64,000 bases of DNA from Rhodobacterales bacterium (GCA_003249215.1 QKJR01000074.1:1-64000); one strand, 5' to 3'; positions 9,386 through 18,757 are shown, counted from the first letter of the stretch. Notes: generated by a model from the letters alone, not told the origin. Translations and numbers: made by a program.

Positions 9386-10198
9386 TCAGCTCCGCTCGAG
9401 GTTGATCCCGATCAGCTCGCTCACCTGCGCCGCATGGGTCAGCGGCAGCATATGCCCCGCGCCCGGCACGCAGGCCGTGCCCACATCCGGGAGCCGCGCC
9501 GCGATCGCCTCGCAGACGCGCGCCACGATCGGCGGGCTCGCGTCGCCATGGATCAGCATGACGGGCGCCTCGATCCCCTCGAAGCCGCCTTCGCGCGTGA
9601 TCCGGCCCGGGTCCTCGAAGTTCGCGGGCGTCACATTGGCCACGATCGGCATCTGTGCCACGAACCGCGCGCGGTGCCGTTCGGGCAGGCTCTCCCAGCT
9701 TTGCCCGGTGCCCCAGTCGCGCATGAAGCGCCGCGCCGCCTCTTCGTATTGGCCCTCTGCCAGAAGCTCTTCCAGATGATCCTGATGCGGGCGCAGATCG
9801 GTCCATTCGGGGCCGTCCTTCACCGCTGCAAACAGCACCGGTTCGATCAGCGTGAGCGAGCGCACCGCCTGCGGCGCTCCCACCGCAATACGCAGCGCGA
9901 CCGAGGCGCCGAAGCTGTGGCCGATCAGATCGACGGGCCGATCGATGAAGCTCGCCGCAATGCGCGTCGCGAGCGTCTGATAGGCGCCGGGTGCGGCGTC
10001 GTCCGCGTCCCAGTCGCCCGAACGGCCATGGCCGGGCAGATCGAAGGCGGTGGCGGCGATCCGGTCGCCCAAGGGCGCGAGCGTCGGCGCCCACATCTCC
10101 GACGTGCCGAGCATGCAGTGGATTGCCAGCGCGGGCCGTTCGCCCGTGCCGATCACCTGCGCATGAGTGGCCACGCTGTAGCGCTCTTCGAGTGCCAT
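9386..10198 (-). CDS. alpha/beta-fold hydrolase
   Basis: A 270-residue alpha/beta hydrolase of unknown substrate. The N-terminal strand and oxyanion region read LAIHCMLGTSEMW, the domain helix AFDLPGHGRSGDW follows, the nucleophile elbow is GHSFGAS near residue 96, and the distal histidine lies in GAGHMLPL near the C-terminus. The start codon overlaps the stop of the upstream isomerase gene by one base (TGATG at 10196-10200 on the minus strand), indicating an operon. The pairing suggests a shared catabolic or detoxification task, but none can be named. Confidence 0.85.
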   Translation of the reverse strand: MALEERYSVATHAQVIGTGERPALAIHCMLGTSEMWAPTLAPLGDRIAATAFDLPGHGRSGDWDADDAAPGAYQTLATRIAASFIDRPVDLIGHSFGASVALRIAVGAPQAVRSLTLIEPVLFAAVKDGPEWTDLRPHQDHLEELLAEGQYEEAARRFMRDWGTGQSWESLPERHRARFVAQMPIVANVTPANFEDPGRITREGGFEGIEAPVMLIHGDASPPIVARVCEAIAARLPDVGTACVPGAGHMLPLTHAAQVSELIGINLERS

Positions 10199-10797
10199 CA
10201 GAGCCTGCCCAGATGCCGGTCGAGAAACTCGAGCCGGTCCTGGCCCCAGAACCGCTCGTCGCTCTCGCGCACGATGTAGAAGGGTGATCCGAAGACGCCG
10301 CGCTCGACCGCCTCCTCGAGGTTCTTTTCATAGGCGACGGCGCCGGTGAAGAGCCCCGAGGTGACGAGCGCGCCGTCGAAGCCGTTGCCCTCGAGCGCCG
10401 CGCGGATCACCTCATCCTCGGCGATGTTGCGATCCTCGACCCAGACCGCGCGCAGGATCGATCGCACGAGCCCGCCCAGATCGCCGCCCCCCGCCGCCTG
10501 CGCCGCGATCACCGCGTAAGAGGCCGGGGCGGGATTGGGCGGGTAGCCGGTGGGTTTGAGGTTCATCTCCATCCCCAGATGCCCTGACCAGCGCGTCAGC
10601 TCCTGCGTGCGATAAAGCAGCCGGTTGGGGTGCCGCGCCGCGGGCCGCGTGCCCCCGGTGCGATCAAACAGCGCCATCAGGTCGAGCGGCTTATAGGTGA
10701 TGGAGGCGCCATGTTTCTCGGCGATCCGCTCCAGCCGGTCGCCCGCGAGATAGGTCCAGGGGCTGAAGACCGAGAAAAAGTAGTCGATATGTGCCAT
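10198..10797 (-). CDS. 2-hydroxychromene-2-carboxylate isomerase family protein (DsbA-like fold)
   Basis: A 199-residue thioredoxin-fold protein of the HCCA isomerase / kappa-class glutathione transferase family. These enzymes isomerise aromatic ring-cleavage intermediates or conjugate glutathione. The N-terminus IDYFFSVFSPWTYLAGDRLE has the catalytic serine context of the family in place of the DsbA Cys pair. FGSPFYIV near residue 175 corresponds to the cis-proline loop, and WGQDRLEFLDRHLGRL ends the chain. It is the first gene of a two-gene operon with the alpha/beta hydrolase. No other aromatic-degradation gene is nearby, so the substrate is uncertain. Confidence 0.85.
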   Translation of the reverse strand: MAHIDYFFSVFSPWTYLAGDRLERIAEKHGASITYKPLDLMALFDRTGGTRPAARHPNRLLYRTQELTRWSGHLGMEMNLKPTGYPPNPAPASYAVIAAQAAGGGDLGGLVRSILRAVWVEDRNIAEDEVIRAALEGNGFDGALVTSGLFTGAVAYEKNLEEAVERGVFGSPFYIVRESDERFWGQDRLEFLDRHLGRL

Positions 10798-10906
10798 TGC
10801 GGACTTTCCTGCGCGCGTGAGGTTTGCGGGGAGGCTAGCCCGGTGCTAAGGCAGGCGCAATCTTCGCGAATCCGCCGACCTCCCCGGCCTTCAGATAGGT
10901 GACCCG

Positions 10907-11926
10907 ATGCCCGCCATGACCGAACCCAAACTGATCGCCGGCAATGCCAACAAGCCGCTGGCGCAAGCCATCGCGCGGCGGATGTCGATGCATCGGGGCA
11001 TGTCGGTGGGGCTGGTCGACGCCCGCGTCGAGCGCTTCAACGATCAGGAGATCTTCGTCGAGGTCTACGAGAACGTCCGCGGCGAGGATATGTATATCAT
11101 CCAGCCGACCTCGAACCCGGCGAACGACAACCTGATGGAACTGCTGATCATGACCGACGCGCTCAAGCGCAGCTCGGCCGATCGCATTACCGCGGTGATC
11201 CCCTATTTCGGCTATGCCCGTCAGGACCGCCGCGCCAAGGCCCGCACCCCGATCTCGGCCAAGCTGGTCGCCAATCTGCTGACCGAGGCGGGCATCGACC
11301 GGGTGCTCACGCTCGACCTGCACGCGGCGCAGATCCAGGGCTTCTTCGACATTCCGGTGGACAACCTCTATGCCTCGCCGGTCTTCGCGCTCGACATCAA
11401 GCACCATTTCAAGGGGCAGATGGATGACCTGATGGTGGTTTCGCCCGACGTCGGCGGCGTGGCCCGCGCGCGCGAGCTGGCCAAGCGGATCGAGGCGCCG
11501 CTCTCGATCGTCGACAAGCGCCGCGAGAAGGCGGGCGAGGTTGCGGGCATGACCGTGATCGGCGACGTGAAGGGCAAGAAATGCATCATCGTCGACGACA
11601 TGGTCGACACCGCGGGCACGCTCTGCAAGGCCGCCGACCTGCTCATGGAGCACGGCGCGACCGAGGTTCACGCCTATATCTCGCACGGCGTTCTCTCGGG
11701 CCCGGCAGTCGAGCGCGTCACCAAATCGGTGATGAAATCGCTGGTGATCACCGATTCGATCGAGCCGACCGATGCGGTGAAAGCCTGCCCGAATATCCGT
11801 ATCGTGCCGACCGCACCGATGTTTGCCCAGGCGATCCTCAACACCTGGTCGGGAACCTCGGTCAGCTCGCTCTTTGAGACGGATACCTTGGTGCCGATCT
11901 ACGAAGGTCTCTATTCGCAGGGCTGA
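10907..11926 (+). CDS. prs: ribose-phosphate pyrophosphokinase (PRPP synthetase)
   Basis: Transfers pyrophosphate from ATP to ribose 5-phosphate, making PRPP for purine, pyrimidine, histidine and NAD synthesis. The 339-residue chain has the class I features: [10 protein letters not shown] and the flexible loop region [16 protein letters not shown] near residue 105, [12 protein letters not shown] near 140 and the PRPP-binding loop [11 protein letters not shown] near 230. Two in-frame ATGs nine bases apart are possible starts (10907, 10916); the first was kept. purE and purK, which use PRPP-derived substrates, lie 2-3 kb downstream on the other strand. Confidence 0.97.
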   Translation: MPAMTEPKLIAGNANKPLAQAIARRMSMHRGMSVGLVDARVERFNDQEIFVEVYENVRGEDMYIIQPTSNPANDNLMELLIMTDALKRSSADRITAVIPYFGYARQDRRAKARTPISAKLVANLLTEAGIDRVLTLDLHAAQIQGFFDIPVDNLYASPVFALDIKHHFKGQMDDLMVVSPDVGGVARARELAKRIEAPLSIVDKRREKAGEVAGMTVIGDVKGKKCIIVDDMVDTAGTLCKAADLLMEHGATEVHAYISHGVLSGPAVERVTKSVMKSLVITDSIEPTDAVKACPNIRIVPTAPMFAQAILNTWSGTSVSSLFETDTLVPIYEGLYSQG

Positions 11927-11979
11927 GGCCCGACCTAAATCCTATTGCAAGGGCGCATCGGTCGCGCAAAGCATGGCCC

Positions 11980-12816
11980 ATGCGCCTTTTTCTTTTGACC
12001 TGCCTCGTGATGATCGCCTTTGCCGCGAATTCGGTGCTGAACCGGATGGCGGTGGGGGTGGCTGGGCTTGATCCTGCACTGGCCGGGGCGATCCGGCTGG
12101 CGGCCGGTTCGGCGGTGCTCCTTGTCCTGACCTTGACCCTGCGCGGGGGCGCGGCGCTGCGGCTCGCGCCCGGGGTGGCGGGGGCGGGCATGGCGAGCCT
12201 TTTTCTCTACATTCTCGGCTTCACCCTTGCGAACGAGCGCATTGATGCGGGGATCGGGGCGCTGATCCTGTTCGGCGCGGTGCAGATCACGATGTTCGCC
12301 GCGGGCCTCCTCTTCGGTGAGCGGCCCGGGCGTTGGCGTTGGATCGGGGCGGCGATGGCCTTCGGCGGTCTGATCCTGCTGATCGCGCCGGGTGCGAACC
12401 TGCGGGTCGATCCGCTGGGGGCCGCGCTGATGGTTCTTGGCGGCTTTGGCTGGGGGCTCTATTCGCTCAACGGCCGCCGGGCGGGCGATGCGCTGGCCGC
12501 CACTGCGGTCAATTTCACCCTCGCGCTGATCCCGGCGGGGATCTGGCTTGCGCTGCGCGGCCCGTTGCCGGCGGTCAACTGGGGGATCTGGCCCGCGCTC
12601 CTGTCGGGCGCGGTCACTTCGGGGATGGGCTATGCCCTTTGGTATGCGGTGGTGCCGCGCCTCGCGCCGAGCCTCGCCGCCGTCGCCCAGCTTTCGGTGC
12701 CGGTGCTCGCGGCGCTGGGCGGTGCGGCCCTTCTGGGCGAGGTGCCGGGGCCGCGCTTCTGGGTCGCCGCGGGCGTTGTTCTGGGCGGGATTGCGCTGTC
12801 GTTGCGGCGGGGGTAG
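11980..12816 (+). CDS. EamA/DMT family inner-membrane transporter
   Basis: A 278-residue member of the drug/metabolite transporter superfamily with about ten hydrophobic helices in two EamA repeats. The repeat boundary falls near residue 135, where GAALMVLGGFGWGLYSLNG starts the second half. The end of the protein (VPVLAALGGAALLGEVPG) is typical of the family. The substrate cannot be inferred. The gene starts 53 bases after prs and its TAG stop touches palindromic element 3, which separates it from the convergent purK. Confidence 0.88.
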   Translation: MRLFLLTCLVMIAFAANSVLNRMAVGVAGLDPALAGAIRLAAGSAVLLVLTLTLRGGAALRLAPGVAGAGMASLFLYILGFTLANERIDAGIGALILFGAVQITMFAAGLLFGERPGRWRWIGAAMAFGGLILLIAPGANLRVDPLGAALMVLGGFGWGLYSLNGRRAGDALAATAVNFTLALIPAGIWLALRGPLPAVNWGIWPALLSGAVTSGMGYALWYAVVPRLAPSLAAVAQLSVPVLAALGGAALLGEVPGPRFWVAAGVVLGGIALSLRRG

Positions 12817-12970
12817 GGGCTCTGCCCCTCTGGGCCTGCGGCCCATTCACCCCGGGATATTTCTGCACAGATGATGAGCCGAGCCCGGGCTTGTCATCTG
12901 TGTTCAAATATCCCGGGGTCGCCGATTGGGCGCCATCGGTCCGAGCTCGATCGGCGACGGGCAGAGCCCC
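12816..12970. repeat. nested palindromic intergenic element, copy 3
   Basis: Three nested inverted repeats are visible. The outermost is GGGGCTCTGCCC (12816-12827) with GGGCAGAGCCCC (12959-12970). The middle is CCCCGGGATATTT (12850-12862) with AAATATCCCGGGG (12906-12918). The inner is CACAGATGA (12866-12874) with TCATCTGTG (12894-12902). It starts in the transporter stop codon and ends six bases before the purK stop codon, between convergent genes. Confidence 0.9.
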
Positions 12971-12975
12971 GGCGC

Positions 12976-14055
12976 TCAAAGCACGCGGTTCACATGCCCC
13001 ATCTTGCGCCCGGGCTTGGCCTCGGCCTTGCCATAGAGATGGATCTGCGTGGCCTTGGTGCGCGCAAACTCCGGCACGCGCAGCACGTCGTCGCCGATCA
13101 GGTTCAGCATCTCGACATCGGCGTAGCGCGACCCATCGCCCAAGGGCCAGCCCGCCACGGCGCGGATATGCTGCTCGAACTGGTCGACGACGCACCCGGC
13201 CTGCGTCCAGTGCCCCGAGTTGTGGACCCGCGGCGCGATTTCGTTGACGAGCAATCCGCCCGGCGTCACGAACAGCTCAACCCCCATGACGCCGACATAA
13301 TCGAGCGCATTGAGGATTCGTGCCGCGATCAGCACCGCATCCGAGCGCAGGCTCGGGCCGATCTTTGCCGGAACGGTCGTGGTGTGCAGGATGCCGTCAC
13401 GGTGCACGTTCTCGCCCGGGTCGAAGCAGGAAACCGAGCCGTCGAGCCCGCGCGCCGCGATCACCGAGATTTCGAGCGAGAAGTCGATGAACCCTTCCAG
13501 AACCGCCGTCGCCCCGCCCATCGCGGCAAGCGCCGCAGGTGCATCGCCGGGCGCCATGATCCGCGCCTGGCCCTTGCCGTCATAGCCGAGCCGCGTGGTC
13601 TTGAGCACGCCGGGCGTGCCGATTTTCGCGATTGCCGCCTCGAGGCTCGCGGCATCGGTCACCTCTGCCCAGGGCGCGGTCGCCAGACTGATCTCGTTCA
13701 GGAAGCTCTTCTCGAGGATCCGGTCCTGACTGACCGCCAGCACGGCCCGCCCCGGGCGGATCGGCCGCAGGCTCTCGAGCAGGTCGAGCGCCGAGGTCGG
13801 GATATTCTCGAATTCATAGGTGATGACGTCCACGCCCGCCGCGAATTCGCGCAGGGCGGCCTCGTCCTCATAGGGTGCCGTTATCACTTTTTCTGCCACA
13901 TGGCTCGCCGGAGGGGCGGCGCCGGGCTCGAAAATGTGACATTTCAGACCAAGACGGCTCGCCGCGACCGAGAGCATCCGGCCCAGTTGGCCGCCGCCCA
14001 GAATGCCGATCGTGGAGCCGGGGGGGAGCATCTCGACCATCGCGCCCTCACTCAT
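12976..14055 (-). CDS. purK: 5-(carboxyamino)imidazole ribonucleotide synthase
   Basis: ATP-grasp enzyme that carboxylates aminoimidazole ribonucleotide to N5-CAIR in purine synthesis. The chain of about 359 residues starts with the dinucleotide-like [12 protein letters not shown], has the ATP-grasp core with [10 protein letters not shown] near residue 150, and the metal/ATP site [13 protein letters not shown] near 265. The start at 14055 gives an 8-base overlap with the purE stop; a nearby ATG at 14040 is also possible. It works directly before PurE, which is encoded immediately upstream in the same operon. Confidence 0.95.
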   Translation of the reverse strand: MSEGAMVEMLPPGSTIGILGGGQLGRMLSVAASRLGLKCHIFEPGAAPPASHVAEKVITAPYEDEAALREFAAGVDVITYEFENIPTSALDLLESLRPIRPGRAVLAVSQDRILEKSFLNEISLATAPWAEVTDAASLEAAIAKIGTPGVLKTTRLGYDGKGQARIMAPGDAPAALAAMGGATAVLEGFIDFSLEISVIAARGLDGSVSCFDPGENVHRDGILHTTTVPAKIGPSLRSDAVLIAARILNALDYVGVMGVELFVTPGGLLVNEIAPRVHNSGHWTQAGCVVDQFEQHIRAVAGWPLGDGSRYADVEMLNLIGDDVLRVPEFARTKATQIHLYGKAEAKPGRKMGHVNRVL

Positions 14056-14533
14056 CGGCCGGTTCATCAGGGATCGAAGCCGAGAGCGCCTCGCGCCAGG
14101 CATCGAGCCGGGCGGCAAGCTCCGGGTCGCTGATCGCGAGGATGCCGGCCGCCATCAGCCCGGCATTGGCCGCGCCCGCGGCCCCGATTGCCATGGTGGC
14201 GACCGGAAAGCCCTTGGGCATCTGCACGATCGAATAGAGGCTGTCGACGCCCGAAAGCGCGCGGGTCTGCACCGGCACGCCAATGACCGGCACCCGGGTT
14301 TTCGAGGCCATCATGCCCGGCAGATGCGCCGCGCCGCCTGCGCCCGCGATGATCACATGCAGGCCCCGCTCGGCCGCGGTCTTGCCATAGGTCCAGAGCC
14401 GGTCCGGGGTGCGATGGGCGGAAACGATCTTCTTTTCATAGGCCACGCCCAGCTCGTCGAGCACCGTCGCCGCCTCGCGCATCGTGGGCCAGTCCGACTG
14501 GCTGCCCATGATGATTCCCACTTTCACGCCCAT
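14048..14533 (-). CDS. purE: 5-(carboxyamino)imidazole ribonucleotide mutase
   Basis: Converts N5-CAIR to CAIR, the step after PurK. The 161-residue length and the motifs are typical of class I Pur[10 protein letters not shown] near residue 10, [10 protein letters not shown] near 40 with the catalytic histidine, [10 protein letters not shown] near 70, and [21 protein letters not shown] near 92. The gene overlaps purK by eight bases. The N-terminal [10 protein letters not shown] fits the family well. Confidence 0.97.
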   Translation of the reverse strand: MGVKVGIIMGSQSDWPTMREAATVLDELGVAYEKKIVSAHRTPDRLWTYGKTAAERGLHVIIAGAGGAAHLPGMMASKTRVPVIGVPVQTRALSGVDSLYSIVQMPKGFPVATMAIGAAGAANAGLMAAGILAISDPELAARLDAWREALSASIPDEPADE

Positions 14534-14614
14534 TTTCGCCCCTCTGCCAATGGAGCGCGCACTATAGGCGCGCGGGCCGTGCGGGCAAGAGGGCAGGGGC
14601 CGCGCGGGGCCCGC

Positions 14615-14842
14615 TCAGGCGATGATGTCGGGGGTGAGCTGATCCTCGACCCGCGCGATCTGATCCTTGAGGGCGAGCTTTTGCTTCTTGAGCCGCACCA
14701 GCCGCAACTGATCGGCGTGCCCCGATTCCGAGAGCGCATGGATCGCCTCGTCGAGATCGCGGTGCTCGCGCCGCAGCACCTCGAGCTTCACGCGCAGCAC
14801 ATCCTCGTGGCTCATCTCGATATGGGCGTTCATGTCCTGCAT
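14615..14842 (-). CDS. YdcH family small helical protein (DUF465)
   Basis: A 75-residue, highly charged protein of the YdcH/DUF465 family, function unknown. It is predicted to be an antiparallel helical hairpin: helix 1 VLRVKLEVLRREHRDLDEAI, a short turn at ESGHAD, then helix 2 VRLKKQKLALKDQIARVEDQ. Two start codons are possible (14842 and 14833). It lies upstream of purE on the same strand, 81 bases away, and is divergent from the hsp20 gene. Confidence 0.85.
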   Translation of the reverse strand: MQDMNAHIEMSHEDVLRVKLEVLRREHRDLDEAIHALSESGHADQLRLVRLKKQKLALKDQIARVEDQLTPDIIA

Positions 14843-14997
14843 CCGATCGGCCTCGTTCCGGGTTCCGGCCTGTCTGCGGCAGGCTTCTCCGCCCCCCGAC
14901 TGCGACTCGGGCGGGGGTGAAAGTTAATATAGCGATTTCCGCGCGTTGCAGTGTGATTTTTCGTCCCGCTTCGCGGCAAAGGGTTAACAAGCCCCTC

Positions 14998-15025
14998 TTG
15001 CGGCCGGGCGCGGGGCTTCCCATAT
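14998..15025 (+). promoter_or_regulatory. sigma-32 (RpoH) type promoter of hsp20
   Basis: CTTG at 14997-15000 and CCCATAT at 15019-15025, spaced by 18 bases, match the heat-shock promoter pattern CTTG/CCCATAT. It lies 53 bases upstream of the hsp20 start codon. rpoH is encoded in this window at 22.8-23.7 kb. Confidence 0.6.
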
Positions 15026-15078
15026 TCGGAACACGGGTTGCCGCGACCGGGGCCCGAAGCTGTCGCTTGCTGAAGGAC

Positions 15079-15498
15079 ATGCCGATGACGAAACTGAGCT
15101 TTGGGGCGCATCCCTACCTGCTGGGCTTCGACCAGCTCGAACGGCTCGTCGAGCGGACTGCAAAATCCGGCTCCGACGCCTATCCGCCCTATAATATCGA
15201 ACAATCCGCGCCTGACGCCTTCCGCATCACGCTGGCCGTCGCGGGCTTCGCCGAGGATGATCTTGCGATCACGATGGAGGATCGCGCGCTCGTCATCCGC
15301 GGCCGTCAGGCCGAGGACATGGGCGAGCGGATCTTCCTGCATCGCGGCATCGCCGCCCGCGCCTTTCAGCGCAGCTTCGTGCTCGCCGATGGCGTCGAGG
15401 TGGCGGGCGCCGCGCTGGAAAACGGGCTTTTGCACATCGACCTGCGCCGGGCGCAGCCCGAGCCGGTGGTGCAGACGATCCCGATCCGCAAGAGCTGA
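15079..15498 (+). CDS. Hsp20 / alpha-crystallin family small heat-shock protein
   Basis: ATP-independent holdase chaperone of 139 residues. The alpha-crystallin domain covers about residues 35-125: YNIEQSAPDAFRITLAVAGF opens it and RSFVLADGVEVAGAALENGLL closes it. A C-terminal IxI motif (TIPIRKS) is present, as needed for oligomer assembly. The start at 15079 follows GAAGGA; an ATG two codons later is also possible. An RpoH-type promoter lies upstream. The DUF1150 gene follows 17 bases later and both end at a strong terminator, a pairing common in this group. Confidence 0.92.
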   Translation: MPMTKLSFGAHPYLLGFDQLERLVERTAKSGSDAYPPYNIEQSAPDAFRITLAVAGFAEDDLAITMEDRALVIRGRQAEDMGERIFLHRGIAARAFQRSFVLADGVEVAGAALENGLLHIDLRRAQPEPVVQTIPIRKS

Positions 15499-15515
15499 GA
15501 TAAGGAGGGCGTTCG

Positions 15516-15764
15516 ATGGATGTGAAATACGATTTCGAGACGGAGCATGACGAGACCGAGGCCCATGAAGCCGGCAAGATCGTCTATGTCCGCCCGGTCG
15601 AGGTGGCCGACCTGCCCGCCGAGGTGCAGGAACAGGCGGCGGGTCTCAAGCGCATCTATGCGCTGCATGACGCGAATGGCGAACGGATCGCTTTGGTCAA
15701 GGATCGCTGGATGGCCTTCGCGCTGGCGCGCGACAACGATATGGCGCCGGTCAACGTGCACTGA
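15516..15764 (+). CDS. DUF1150 family protein
   Basis: An 82-residue protein of the DUF1150 family, found in alphaproteobacteria next to small heat-shock genes; function unknown. The conserved segment IVYVRPVEVADLPAEVQEQ and the ending LVKDRWMAFALARDNDMAPV are seen. A strong AAGGAGG site lies seven bases before the ATG. It is probably co-transcribed with hsp20 from the heat-shock promoter and ends at an intrinsic terminator. Confidence 0.9.
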   Translation: MDVKYDFETEHDETEAHEAGKIVYVRPVEVADLPAEVQEQAAGLKRIYALHDANGERIALVKDRWMAFALARDNDMAPVNVH

Positions 15765-15799
15765 GCCGGCGCGGCACCCCGAATTGTGACCCGGACAAA

Positions 15800-15824
15800 G
15801 GGCGGCTTTGCGCCGCCCTTTTTT
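15800..15824 (+). terminator. intrinsic terminator of the hsp20-DUF1150 operon
   Basis: Stem GGGCGGC (15800-15806) with GCCGCCC (15812-15818), loop of five bases, followed by TTTTTT. Confidence 0.9.
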
Positions 15825-15855
15825 CTTGCCACTCTGGCCTCACAAGGAGGCCCAG

Positions 15856-16830
15856 ATGCTTTTTACCGAACCCGAACTCGACGCGGCTGCCAGCCTCGTC
15901 CACGGCCATGTGCCGCCCACCCCGGCGCTCGACTGGCCGCTTCTGGCCGAGGCGCTGGGTGCGGCCCGGGTCATCGTCAAACACGAGAATCACGCCCCCA
16001 CCGGCGCCTTCAAGGTGCGCGGCGGCGTGACCTTCATGGACTGGCTCACCCGCACCCACCCCGAGATGCAGGGCGTGATCACCGCCACCCGCGGCAATCA
16101 TGGCCAGAGCCAGGCGCGCGCCGCCACCGCACTGGGCTTGCGCGCCAAGATCGTCGTGCCGCATGGCAATTCGGTCGAGAAGAACGCTGCGATGCGCGCC
16201 TATGGCGCGGAGCTGATCGAACATGGCGCCGATTTCGACGAGGCCAAGGACGAGGCGATGCGTCTGGCCGAGACCGAGCCGCTCTTCCCGGTGCCGCCCT
16301 TTCACCGCGAACTGGTGCGCGGCGTGGCGACCTACGGGCTCGAGCTCTTCCGTGCCCATCCCGATCTCGATCGCGTCTATGTGCCGATCGGCTGCGGCTC
16401 GGGCATCTGCGGGGTGATCGCGGCGCGCGATGCGCTGGGGTTGAAAACCGAGGTGGTGGGCGTGGTCTCGACCGGGGCGGATGGGGCGCTGCGCTCGGTC
16501 GCGGCGGGGCATGTCGTGCCCACCAATGCCGCGCGCACCTTCGCCGACGGGATGGCGGTGCGGGTGCCGGTGGCCGAGGCGCTGGCGATCTATGGCCCCG
16601 GATCGCACCATCTGGGCGCAGTGAGCGACGACGAGATCGCCGAGGCGATCCGGCTTTACTACCGCGCGACGCATAACCTCGCCGAAGGGGCCGGCGCCGC
16701 AGCGCTGGCGCTTGCCATGCAGGAAAAGGACGGTCTCAAGGGCCGCAAGGTCGGGCTGATCCTGTCGGGGGCGAATGTCGATCGTCCGGTCTATGCGCAG
16801 GTGTTGGAGGGCGAAACGCCCGCGCCCTGA
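15856..16830 (+). CDS. threonine/serine dehydratase, PLP fold type II
   Basis: A 324-residue pyridoxal-phosphate enzyme of the threonine dehydratase / serine racemase group, deaminating threonine or serine to 2-oxo acids. The Schiff-base lysine lies in APTGAFKVRGG (Lys53), the substrate loop is TRGNHGQSQA near residue 80, and the phosphate-binding glycine loop is GCGSGICG near 180. No C-terminal ACT regulatory domain is present, so it is the catabolic or short form. Start chosen from AAGGAGG at 15844-15850. Members of this group also act on hydroxyectoine intermediates; no ectoine gene is nearby. Confidence 0.85.
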   Translation: MLFTEPELDAAASLVHGHVPPTPALDWPLLAEALGAARVIVKHENHAPTGAFKVRGGVTFMDWLTRTHPEMQGVITATRGNHGQSQARAATALGLRAKIVVPHGNSVEKNAAMRAYGAELIEHGADFDEAKDEAMRLAETEPLFPVPPFHRELVRGVATYGLELFRAHPDLDRVYVPIGCGSGICGVIAARDALGLKTEVVGVVSTGADGALRSVAAGHVVPTNAARTFADGMAVRVPVAEALAIYGPGSHHLGAVSDDEIAEAIRLYYRATHNLAEGAGAAALALAMQEKDGLKGRKVGLILSGANVDRPVYAQVLEGETPAP

Positions 16831-16860
16831 GATGTGCGCCGCCTCCGGGCTGGCCGCGCC

Positions 16861-16984
16861 GGGGGCTGTCTGCCCCCCAAAGCCCCCCGGGGATATTTCA
16901 GTCAGGTTGAAAGCAGGTCGGGTCTTCAACCTGATGAAAATATCCCGGGGGTGAGCCCGGCACGGGCGAGGGGGCAGGGCCCCC
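16861..16984. repeat. nested palindromic intergenic element, copy 4
   Basis: CCCCGGGGATATTT (16885-16898) pairs with AAATATCCCGGGG (16938-16950). The inner stem TCAGGTTGAA (16902-16911) with TTCAACCTGA (16925-16934) is the same type as copy 2. G-rich hairpins flank it (16861-16877 and 16970-16984). It lies between convergent genes. Confidence 0.9.
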
Positions 16985-16996
16985 TTTCCACGGCAA

Positions 16997-17027
16997 CGAA
17001 AAACGCCCCGGCCGGGACCGGGGCGTT
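16997..17027 (-). terminator. intrinsic terminator of sat/cysC
   Basis: On the minus strand AACGCCCCG (17019-17027) pairs with CGGGGCGTT (17002-17010), followed by TTTTTCG. It ends the sulfate-activation gene. Confidence 0.88.
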
Positions 17028-17050
17028 CGTTCTTCCGGAGCGAAGACCGA

Positions 17051-18757
17051 TCAGGCCTTGATCAGGCCCATCGCTTCGAGCTTCAGGATCACCTGATGCG
17101 CGCAGTGATCGACATCGACGCCGGTGGTGTCGACGCGCAGCTCGGGCGCTTCGGGGGCTTCATAGGGATCCGAGATCCCGGTGAATTCCTTGATCTTACC
17201 TTCGCGCGCGAGCTTGTAGAGGCCCTTGCGGTCGCGGCTCTCGCATTCTTCGATCGGGGTCGCGACATGGGTCTCGACGAAGGCGCCATAGGCCTCGATC
17301 ATCTCGCGCACAGCGCGGCGGGTCGCGGTATAGGGCGCGATCGGCGCGCAGATCGCGATGCCGCCGTTCTTGGTGATCTCCGAAGCGACATAGCCGATCC
17401 GCTTGATGTTGATGTCGCGGTGCTCTTTCGAGAACCCGAGCTCCGACGAGAGGTGTTTACGCACCACATCGCCATCCAAAAGCGTCACCGGACGCCCGCC
17501 CATCTCCATCAGCTTGACCATCAGCGCGTTCGCGATCGTCGACTTGCCCGAGCCCGAGAGGCCGGTGAAGAAGACGGTGAAGCCCTGCTTGGCGCGCGGC
17601 GGCGAGGTGCGGCGCAGCTCGGTCACCACTTCGGGGAAGCTGAACCATTCCGGGATGTCGAGGCCTTCGCGCAGACGGCGGCGCAGTTCGGTGCCCGAGA
17701 TATCCAGAACGGTGCCGCCTTCGGGCACTTCGTTCGCGGGATAATAGCTCGCCTTCTCCTGCACATAGACCATGTGCTTGAAGTCGACCATGGTCACGCC
17801 GATTTCGGATTCGTATTTCTTGAACAGCTCCTGCGCATCGTAGGGGCCGTAGAAATCCTTGCCCTGGCTGTTCTTGCCGGGGCCGGCATGGTCGCGGCCG
17901 ACGATGAAATGCGTCACGCCGTGGTTGGCGCGAATGAGCCCGTGCCAGACCGCCTCGCGCGGGCCCGCCATGCGCATGGCGAGGTTCAGCAGGCTCATCG
18001 TCGTGGTCGAGGACGGATATTTGTCGAGCACTGCCTCATAGCAGCGCACGCGGGTGAAGTGGTCCACGTCGCCCGGTTTGGTCATGCCGACGACCGGATG
18101 GATCAGCAGGTTCGCCTCGGCCTCGCGCGCGGCGCGGAAGGTCAGTTCCTGGTGCGCGCGGTGCAGCGGGTTACGGGTCTGGAACGCCACGATCTTGCGC
18201 CAGCCGAGCTTGCGGAAATAGGCGCGCAGCTCGTTCGGGGTGTCGCGGCGGGCCTTGAAGTCGTAATGCACCGGCTGCTGGATACCGGTGATCGGGCCGC
18301 CCAGATAGACCGCACCCGCGGTGTTGTGCAGATAGTTCACCGCCGGATGGGCCAGATCGTCGGCACCGAAGACCTTCTCGGCCTCTTTCGCCTTGTTCGG
18401 CACCCATTTGTCGGTGACCGACAGGATCGCGAGGATCACGCCTTCCTGGTCGCGCAGCGCGATATCGGTTCCCGGCTCGATCCCTTCGGCGAATTTCTCG
18501 CTCACGTCGAGGGTGATCGGCATCGGCCAGAGGCTGCCGTCGGCCAGACGCATATTGTCGACGACGCCGTCGTAATCGGCCTCGCTCAGGAAGCCCTTCA
18601 GCGGGTAGAAGCCGCCGTTCATCAACAGTTCGAGGTCGCAGATCTGACGCGGGGTCAGATCCCAGGACACGAGATTGCCAGCCTCGATCTTCAGCTTCTG
18701 GGCGGATTCGTAGGAAACGTAGAGTTCCGGGATCGGAGCGAGATTGGGAAGGGGCAT
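17051..18757 (-). CDS. bifunctional sulfate adenylyltransferase / adenylylsulfate kinase
   Basis: Activates sulfate: the N-terminal ATP sulfurylase makes APS, and the C-terminal APS kinase phosphorylates it to PAPS. The 568-residue chain shows the sulfurylase QxRN and HxxH motifs in QTRNPLHRAH (193-202) and GRDHAGPG near 283. The kinase domain begins near 390 with the P-loop GLSGSGKST, and continues with LLDGDVVRKHLSSELGFS and the CAPIAPY segment. The ATG at 18757 matches the family N-terminus; a TTG six codons upstream is unlikely. It is a single-gene unit of the Sat-CysC fusion type, so cysDN are not required next to it. Confidence 0.93.
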   Translation of the reverse strand: MPLPNLAPIPELYVSYESAQKLKIEAGNLVSWDLTPRQICDLELLMNGGFYPLKGFLSEADYDGVVDNMRLADGSLWPMPITLDVSEKFAEGIEPGTDIALRDQEGVILAILSVTDKWVPNKAKEAEKVFGADDLAHPAVNYLHNTAGAVYLGGPITGIQQPVHYDFKARRDTPNELRAYFRKLGWRKIVAFQTRNPLHRAHQELTFRAAREAEANLLIHPVVGMTKPGDVDHFTRVRCYEAVLDKYPSSTTTMSLLNLAMRMAGPREAVWHGLIRANHGVTHFIVGRDHAGPGKNSQGKDFYGPYDAQELFKKYESEIGVTMVDFKHMVYVQEKASYYPANEVPEGGTVLDISGTELRRRLREGLDIPEWFSFPEVVTELRRTSPPRAKQGFTVFFTGLSGSGKSTIANALMVKLMEMGGRPVTLLDGDVVRKHLSSELGFSKEHRDINIKRIGYVASEITKNGGIAICAPIAPYTATRRAVREMIEAYGAFVETHVATPIEECESRDRKGLYKLAREGKIKEFTGISDPYEAPEAPELRVDTTGVDVDHCAHQVILKLEAMGLIKA

